From Micromonospora wenchangensis (GTDB lineage Bacteria; Actinomycetota; Actinomycetes; Mycobacteriales; Micromonosporaceae), in the NCBI RefSeq assembly GCF_002210435.1, contig NZ_MZMV01000036.1, positions 1 to 64,000 of the forward strand: 64,000 bases of DNA. The letters run 5' to 3'. The position numbers and the translations under genes are program-made. Each line of letters opens with the position of its first letter. The stretch's first letter is position 1. The notes below the pieces were generated by a model. That model saw only the letters and a program-made list of their open reading frames with translations, did not search any database and was not told where the DNA came from. Of this stretch, positions 59,217 through 64,000 are shown one piece after another.

Positions 59217-60581
59217 ATGAGGAAAGCCCCGCTCACGCTGGAACAGCTCCGGGTCGCCGTCGCCGAGGGCGAGATCGACACGGTGGTGCTCGCCCTGACC
59301 GACATGCAGGGCCGCCTCCAGGGCAAACGGTTCCACGCGCCGTTCTTCCTCGACCAGGTGGTCGCCAACGGCAGCGAGGGCTGCAACTACCTGCTCGCCG
59401 TGGACGTCGACATGAACACCGTCGACGGGTACGCGATGTCGAGCTGGGAACGCGGCTACGGCGACTTCGCCATGCGCCCCGACCTGTCCACCCTGCGCCG
59501 GATGCCGTGGCAGCCGGGCAGCGTGCTGCTCCTGGCCGACCTGGAGTGGCTGGACGGCTCCGGCCCGGTGGTCGCCTCACCCCGGCAGATCCTGCGCCGG
59601 CAGCTCGACCGGCTGGCCGACCACGGGCTGACCGCGTACGCCGGCACCGAGCTGGAGTTCGTGCTCTACCGCGACTCGTACGAGGAGGCGTGGCGGCGCG
59701 GCTACCGCGACCTTAACCCGGCCAACCAGTACAACGTGGACTACTCGCTGCTGGGCACCGCCCGGGTGGAGCCGCTGCTGCGCCGCATCCGCACCGAGAT
59801 GGCCGGCGCGGGGCTGACCCCGGAGAGCGCCAAGGGCGAGTGCAACCTCGGCCAGCACGAGATCGCCTTCCGCTACGACGAGGCGGTGGCCTGCGCCGAC
59901 CACCACGTGATCTACAAGAACGGGGCGAAGGAGATCGCCGCCCAGGAGGGCGTGTCGATCACGTTCATGGCCAAGCCCAACGCCCGGGAGGGCAACTCCT
60001 GCCACATCCACTTCTCGCTGCGTGACGTCGACGGCCGCTCGGCGATGCTCGGCGACGGGCCGGCGCAGCTCAGCGTCACCGGGCAGCGGGTGCTGGCCGG
60101 GCTGCTCGCCACCATGCGGGAGATGAGCGTGCTGTTCGCCCCGAACATCAACTCCTACAAGCGCTACCAGCCCGGCTCGTTCGCGCCGACCGCGCTGCGC
60201 TGGGGCACCGACAACCGCACCTGCGCGCTGCGGCTGGTCGGCCACGGGCAGGGGATGCGAGTGGAGAACCGGGTGCCCGGCGCGGACGTCAACCCGTACC
60301 TGGCGATCGCCGCCCTGGTCGCCGGGGCGGTGCACGGCATCGAACAGGAGCTGGAGCTGGCCGACGAGTGCACCGGCAACGCCTACGACGATCCGGCCGC
60401 CGAGCGTGTTCCGCCCACCCTCCGCGACGCCCTCACCCTCTGGCAGGACTCCGAGATCGCCCGCTCGGCCTTCGGCGACGAGGTGCACGCCCACTACGCC
60501 AACCTGGCCAAGGTCGAACTGGCCGCCTTCGACGCCGCGGTGACCGACTGGGAACTGACCCGTGGCTTCGAACGCCTCTAA
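59217..60581 (+). CDS. Glutamine-synthetase-like gamma-glutamylpolyamine ligase
   Basis: 454 residues. The GS fold shows LALTDMQGRLQGKRF, the first metal site ELEFVLYRDS, the GECNLGQHEIAFRYDEA block, the HIHFSLRD histidine loop and PNINSYKRYQPGSFAPTALRWG with NRTCALRLVG. The sequence pattern and neighbours match the PuuA/GlnA3 group, which attach glutamate to putrescine or related polyamines, rather than housekeeping GlnA. ATG 59217 follows GGAGG; the frame is open about 160 codons upstream but that part is low-complexity Arg/Gly and not family-like. Confidence 0.88.
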   Translation: MRKAPLTLEQLRVAVAEGEIDTVVLALTDMQGRLQGKRFHAPFFLDQVVANGSEGCNYLLAVDVDMNTVDGYAMSSWERGYGDFAMRPDLSTLRRMPWQPGSVLLLADLEWLDGSGPVVASPRQILRRQLDRLADHGLTAYAGTELEFVLYRDSYEEAWRRGYRDLNPANQYNVDYSLLGTARVEPLLRRIRTEMAGAGLTPESAKGECNLGQHEIAFRYDEAVACADHHVIYKNGAKEIAAQEGVSITFMAKPNAREGNSCHIHFSLRDVDGRSAMLGDGPAQLSVTGQRVLAGLLATMREMSVLFAPNINSYKRYQPGSFAPTALRWGTDNRTCALRLVGHGQGMRVENRVPGADVNPYLAIAALVAGAVHGIEQELELADECTGNAYDDPAAERVPPTLRDALTLWQDSEIARSAFGDEVHAHYANLAKVELAAFDAAVTDWELTRGFERL

Positions 60582-60603
60582 CCCCCACCCCCACCCCTGC
60601 GTC

Positions 60604-60672
60604 GATCTTGGAGTTGTGGTGGACGATGTGTGGCGGTATGCGGCTTGTGCGGGGCACCACAACTCCATGATC
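60604..60672. repeat. Inverted repeat after the GlnA-like gene
   Basis: The 18-nt arms 60604-60621 (GATCTTGGAGTTGTGGTG) and 60655-60672 pair with one mismatch, again bounded by GATC, with CCACCCC-type and GGGGTGG-type flanks outside. The stem resembles that before the ABC gene in design but not in sequence. It may terminate the GlnA-like message or regulate the following aldehyde dehydrogenase gene, 20 bp away. Confidence 0.75.
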
Positions 60673-60692
60673 CACGGGGAAAGGGGTGGGGC

Positions 60693-62048
60693 GTGACGCG
60701 GGTGGTTGATCCGGCCAGTGGGGATGTGGTCGCGGAGGTGGTGGGGGTCGGGCTGGAGGAGGTGGATGCGGCGATCGGGCGGGCGGATGTTGCCTTTGCG
60801 TCGTGGCGGGGGGTTGCGCCGGGGGAGCGGGGGCGGATTCTGCGGCGGTTCGCCGGGCTGGTCGACAGCCACCTGGAGGAGTTGGCGCGGCTGGAGGTGC
60901 GCAACGCGGGGCACACCATCGGTAATGCGCGGTGGGAGGCGGGCAACGTCCGCGACGTGCTCGACTACTACGCGGGGGCGCCGGAGCGGCTGACCGGGCG
61001 GCAGATCCCGGTGCCCGGCGGCTGGGACGTCACCTTCCACGAACCGCTCGGCGTGGTCGGGGTGATCGTGCCGTGGAACTTCCCGATGCCGATCGCCGCC
61101 TGGGGCTTCGCCCCGGCGCTGGCCGCCGGCAACACGGTCGTGCTCAAACCCGCCGAGCTGACCCCGCTCACCGCGCTGCGCCTGGCCGAGCTGGGGCGCG
61201 ACGCCGGCCTGCCGGAGGGGGTGTTCACCGTGCTGCCCGGCCGGGGCGACGTGGTCGGCGAACGGTTCGTCACCCACCCGGCCGTGCGCAAGGTCTGCTT
61301 CACCGGCTCCACCGAGGTGGGCACCCGGATCATGGCCGGCTGCGCCGCCCAGGTGAAGCGGATCACCCTGGAGCTGGGCGGCAAGAGCGCCAACTTGGTC
61401 TTCGCCGACGCCGACCTGGAGAAGGCGGCGGCCACCGCGCCGTACGCCGTGTTCGACAACGCCGGCCAGGACTGCTGCGCCCGCTCCCGCATCCTGGTCC
61501 AGCGCCCGGTCTACGACCGGTTCCTGGAACTGCTCGAACCGGCGGTCCGGGCGCTGCGGGTGGAGGACCCGGCCGCCGAGACCGCCGAGATGGGCCCGCT
61601 GATCTCCGCCGCCCACCGCGACCGGGTCGCCGGCTACGTCGACGGCGCGACTGTCGCCTTCACCGGCACCCGCCCCGACGGCCCCGGCTTCTGGCACGCC
61701 CCGACGGTGCTGCTCGCCGACTCCCCGGCCGACCGGCACTGGCGGGAGGAGATCTTCGGGCCGGTCGTCTCGGTGCTCCCGTTCGACGACGAGGCCGACG
61801 CGGTCCGGCTCGCCAACGACACCGAGTACGGCCTGTCCGGCTCGATCTGGACCCGGGACGTCGGCCGGGCGCTGCGGCTGGCCCGCGCGGTCCAGGCGGG
61901 CAACCTGAGCGTCAACTCGCACTCCTCGGTGCGCTACTGGACCCCGTTCGGTGGGATGAAGCGTTCCGGGCTCGGTCGTGAGCTGGGCCCGGACGCGCTG
62001 CACGCGTTCACCGACGTCAAGAACGTCTTCATCGGCACAGAGGAGTGA
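60693..62048 (+). CDS. Aldehyde dehydrogenase (PuuC-type role likely)
   Basis: 451 residues. VPWNFPMPIAAWGFAPALAAGN, the NAD-binding FTGSTEVGTRIM, catalytic Glu in LELGGKSANLVF, catalytic Cys in NAGQDCCARSRILV, and EIFGPVVSVLPFDDE are all present. GTG 60693 follows AAGGGG; an upstream in-frame ATG at 60630 falls inside the hairpin and is unlikely. In the gamma-glutamyl pathway it would oxidise gamma-glutamyl-aminobutyraldehyde. The stop is 5 bp before the SDR start. Confidence 0.9.
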   Translation: MTRVVDPASGDVVAEVVGVGLEEVDAAIGRADVAFASWRGVAPGERGRILRRFAGLVDSHLEELARLEVRNAGHTIGNARWEAGNVRDVLDYYAGAPERLTGRQIPVPGGWDVTFHEPLGVVGVIVPWNFPMPIAAWGFAPALAAGNTVVLKPAELTPLTALRLAELGRDAGLPEGVFTVLPGRGDVVGERFVTHPAVRKVCFTGSTEVGTRIMAGCAAQVKRITLELGGKSANLVFADADLEKAAATAPYAVFDNAGQDCCARSRILVQRPVYDRFLELLEPAVRALRVEDPAAETAEMGPLISAAHRDRVAGYVDGATVAFTGTRPDGPGFWHAPTVLLADSPADRHWREEIFGPVVSVLPFDDEADAVRLANDTEYGLSGSIWTRDVGRALRLARAVQAGNLSVNSHSSVRYWTPFGGMKRSGLGRELGPDALHAFTDVKNVFIGTEE

Positions 62049-62053
62049 CGCCA

Positions 62054-62821
62054 GTGCAGGGTCGGCTACAGGACCGGGTCGCCGTGGTGACCGGGGCGGG
62101 CAGCGGGATCGGGTTGGCCACCGTGCGGCGGTTCGCCGCCGAGGGGGCCCGGGTGGTCTGCGTCGACATCGACGACGAGGCCGGCGGGCGGGCCGCCGAG
62201 GAGGTCGGCGGGGAGTACGTGCACACCGACGTCGCCGACGAGGCGGCCGTGCGGGACCTCTTCGACGGGGTCGCGCAGCGGCACGGCCGGGTCGACGTGG
62301 CGTTCAACAACGCCGGCATCTCCCCGCCCGACGACGACTCGATCCTCGACACCGGGCTGGACGCCTGGGAGCGGGTGCTGCGGGTCAACACCACGAGCGT
62401 CTACCTGTGCTGCAAGTACGCGATCCCGCACATGCGCCGGCAGGGCAAGGGTTCGATCATCAACACCGCCTCGTTCGTGGCGCTGATGGGGGCGGCCACC
62501 TCGCAGATCGCGTACACGGCGAGCAAGGGCGGGGTGCTGGCGATGACCCGGGAGCTGGGCGTGCAGTTCGCCCGGGAGGGCATCCGGGTCAACGCGCTCT
62601 GCCCCGGCCCGGTCGCCACCCCGCTGCTGCTGGAGTTGTTCGCCGCCGACCCGGAGCGGGCCGCCCGCCGGCTGGTGCACGTGCCGATGGGCCGGTTCGG
62701 CGCACCGGAGGAGATCGCCGCCGCGGTGGCCTTCCTGGCCAGCGACGACGCGTCGTTCATGACCGCCGCGCAGTTCGTCGTCGACGGTGGCATCACCGGC
62801 GCGTACGTCACCCCCCTGTGA
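62054..62821 (+). CDS. Short-chain dehydrogenase/reductase
   Basis: 255 residues: NAD(P) motif VVTGAGSGIGLATV, NNAG (VAFNNAGIS), catalytic Ser in INTASFVALMG and the YTASKGG Tyr-Lys pair. Asp in VVCVDIDD after the second strand suggests NAD. I prefer GTG 62054 because AGGAG at 62041-62045 is correctly spaced; the GTG at 62045 would bury it. Its stop overlaps the PuuD-like GTG by 4 nt. Its substrate in the cluster is unclear. Confidence 0.88.
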   Translation: MQGRLQDRVAVVTGAGSGIGLATVRRFAAEGARVVCVDIDDEAGGRAAEEVGGEYVHTDVADEAAVRDLFDGVAQRHGRVDVAFNNAGISPPDDDSILDTGLDAWERVLRVNTTSVYLCCKYAIPHMRRQGKGSIINTASFVALMGAATSQIAYTASKGGVLAMTRELGVQFAREGIRVNALCPGPVATPLLLELFAADPERAARRLVHVPMGRFGAPEEIAAAVAFLASDDASFMTAAQFVVDGGITGAYVTPL

Positions 62822-63534
62822 GCGGGTCGGCGGCCGGCCGGCGGGCGCGTCCGCTGATCGGGATCACCGGGTACGTCGAGCCGGCGAGCTGGGCCGTCTG
62901 GCGGGACGTGCCGGCGTCGCTGATCCCGCAGGCGTACGTCCGCTCGGTGACCGCCGCCGGGGGTCGGGCCGTGGTGCTGCCCCCGGACGACCTGGACGCC
63001 GACGTGGTGGACGTGCTGGACGGGCTGCTGCTGGCCGGCGGCGCGGACGTCGGCCCGGAGCGCTACGGCCAGCCGGTGGACCCGCGTACCGAGCCCCGGC
63101 CCGACCGGGACGCCGGGGAGTCGGCCCTGCTGGCCGCCGCCCTCGCCGTGGACCTGCCGGTGCTCGGGGTGTGCCGGGGCATGCAGTTGCTGGCCGTCGC
63201 GCACGGCGGGTCGCTGCACCAGCACCTGCCGGACGTGGTGGGCCACGACCGGCACCGCCCCGCCCCGGGGGTGTACGGGGCGCATCCGGTCCGGTTCGCG
63301 CCGGGGACCCGGACGGCGTCGCTGCTGGCCGGGGTGGACCGGGTCAACTCGTACCACCACCAGGCGGTGGCCGATCCGGGGCGGCTCACGGTCACCGGCT
63401 GGGCCGACGACGCGGTGGTGGAGGCGGTGGAGGACCCGGCGCGGCGGTTCCTGCTCGGGGTGCAGTGGCATCCGGAGAACGACGACGACCCGCGTCCGGT
63501 GACCGCCCTGGTGAGGGCCGCCCGGGACCGCTGA
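62818..63534 (+). CDS. Gamma-glutamyl-gamma-aminobutyrate hydrolase (PuuD-like)
   Basis: 238 residues of class I glutamine amidotransferase fold. Start ARPLIGITGYVE, nucleophile Cys119 in LGVCRGMQLLAVA with GGSLHQHLPD behind it, NSYHHQAV and the His-Glu pair in GVQWHPEND. This is the PuuD pattern, releasing GABA and glutamate from gamma-glutamyl-GABA. GTG 62818 overlaps the SDR stop by 4 nt (GTGA). Completes a ligase, dehydrogenase and hydrolase set for polyamine catabolism. Confidence 0.9.
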   Translation: MSGSAAGRRARPLIGITGYVEPASWAVWRDVPASLIPQAYVRSVTAAGGRAVVLPPDDLDADVVDVLDGLLLAGGADVGPERYGQPVDPRTEPRPDRDAGESALLAAALAVDLPVLGVCRGMQLLAVAHGGSLHQHLPDVVGHDRHRPAPGVYGAHPVRFAPGTRTASLLAGVDRVNSYHHQAVADPGRLTVTGWADDAVVEAVEDPARRFLLGVQWHPENDDDPRPVTALVRAARDR

Positions 63535-63594
63535 GACATCCCATCAAACGGGAAGCCTGTCCCGGAATACGGTCAGCGGCGGCAGGATGACGGC

Positions 63595-64000
63595 ATGGGG
63601 ACCGTGTATCCGGCGCTGGACGGGCGACTGCGGGAGTTCGTCGAGGCGCAGCCGATGTTCTTCGTGGCCACCGCGCCCAGCGGCGGCGACGGGCACGTCA
63701 ACGTCTCGCCCAAGGGCATGCGGGGCACGTTCGTCGTGCTCGGCCCGCACCGGGTGGCCTGGCTGGATTACCACGGCAGCGGCGCGGAGACGATCGCCCA
63801 CCTGCGCGACAACGGCCGGATCACGCTGATGTTCTGCGCCTTCGACGGCCCACCGAAGATCGTCCGACTGCACGGGCGGGGCGTCGCCACCCCGGTCACC
63901 GACCCCGGCTTCGGGGCGCTGCTGGCCGACTTCCCCGAGCCGCCCGACGTGCACGCGGTGCGGGCGGTGATCGGGGTGACCGTGGACCGGGTCAGCGACT
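63595..64000 (+). CDS. Pyridoxamine-phosphate-oxidase-fold protein, 5' part
   Basis: The gene runs off the right edge; 135 residues are visible from ATG 63595, which follows GGCAGGA. EAQPMFFVATAPSGGDGHVNVSPKGMRG and RVAWLDYHGSGAETIAHLRDNGRIT, with VRLHGRGVATPV, match the FMN-binding split-barrel family. Such proteins bind FMN or F420, and specific roles are rarely known. It begins 60 bp after the PuuD-like gene and may or may not belong to that operon. Confidence 0.85.
   Translation, partial: MGTVYPALDGRLREFVEAQPMFFVATAPSGGDGHVNVSPKGMRGTFVVLGPHRVAWLDYHGSGAETIAHLRDNGRITLMFCAFDGPPKIVRLHGRGVATPVTDPGFGALLADFPEPPDVHAVRAVIGVTVDRVSD

Overview
This is a GC-rich actinobacterial chromosome segment, most likely from Micromonospora or a close relative in the Micromonosporaceae. 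The evidence is codon use strongly biased to G/C at third positions, many GTG starts, a UDP-MurNAc hydroxylase (glycolylated muramic acid is typical of this family), XRE/DUF397 regulator pairs, and the core gene order rpsB-tsf-pyrH-frr-cdsA-rlmN followed by dxr-rip-ispG and an adjacent DUF4081 acetyltransferase.

Region by region. Positions 1-8.2 kb hold the translation and lipid core (rpsB, tsf, pyrH, frr, cdsA, rlmN, then a repeat-rich DivIVA-motif protein). Positions 8.2-10.4 kb hold a small DUF2631 membrane protein and namH. Positions 10.5-23.7 kb form an accessory island, the main find of the window. A minus-strand operon of five genes encodes a coiled-coil membrane protein, two small proteins, an AAA+ ATPase and a single-span membrane protein. 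It faces a plus-strand operon encoding a protein with a class III cyclase-like domain, a caspase-like protease and a TPR-CHAT protease, with 4-nt overlaps between the three genes. I read this as a CATRA-type (caspase/TPR-associated) predicted conflict or programmed-death system.

Positions 23.7-32 kb carry a TMEM175-like channel, an FAD oxidoreductase, an MMPL transporter whose 3' end overlaps a YihY-family gene antisense, and a secreted pectate lyase under a LacI-type palindrome. Positions 31.7-34.1 kb hold an XRE/DUF397 locus with three tandem DUF397 copies and two divergent Cys-motif genes. A second version of this locus lies at 54.3-55.9 kb. Positions 34.3-40.5 kb contain a Uma2-fold protein, the MEP-pathway operon dxr-rip-ispG, a PadR regulator and a GNAT enzyme. 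Positions 40.8-50.2 kb hold a fused ABC exporter, an old yellow enzyme, a DAACS symporter preceded by a 29-residue Cys-type leader peptide, a DUF998 protein, an Xi-class GST-like reductase and a thiolase. Positions 50.5-54.2 kb hold a methyltransferase, a PAS-GGDEF-EAL protein and a DUF456 protein. Positions 56.4-63.5 kb look like a polyamine (gamma-glutamyl-putrescine type) catabolic cluster: APC permease, GlnA-like ligase, aldehyde dehydrogenase, SDR and gamma-glutamyl-GABA hydrolase. A partial FMN split-barrel gene runs off the end.

Scattered between genes are strong GC hairpins and a family of about 76-80 bp palindromic intergenic repeats (five copies seen) whose arms differ mostly by G-U-compatible changes. 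I saw no tRNA, rRNA, CRISPR array, IS element or integrase. All family assignments were made by eye from motifs; no database search was run.
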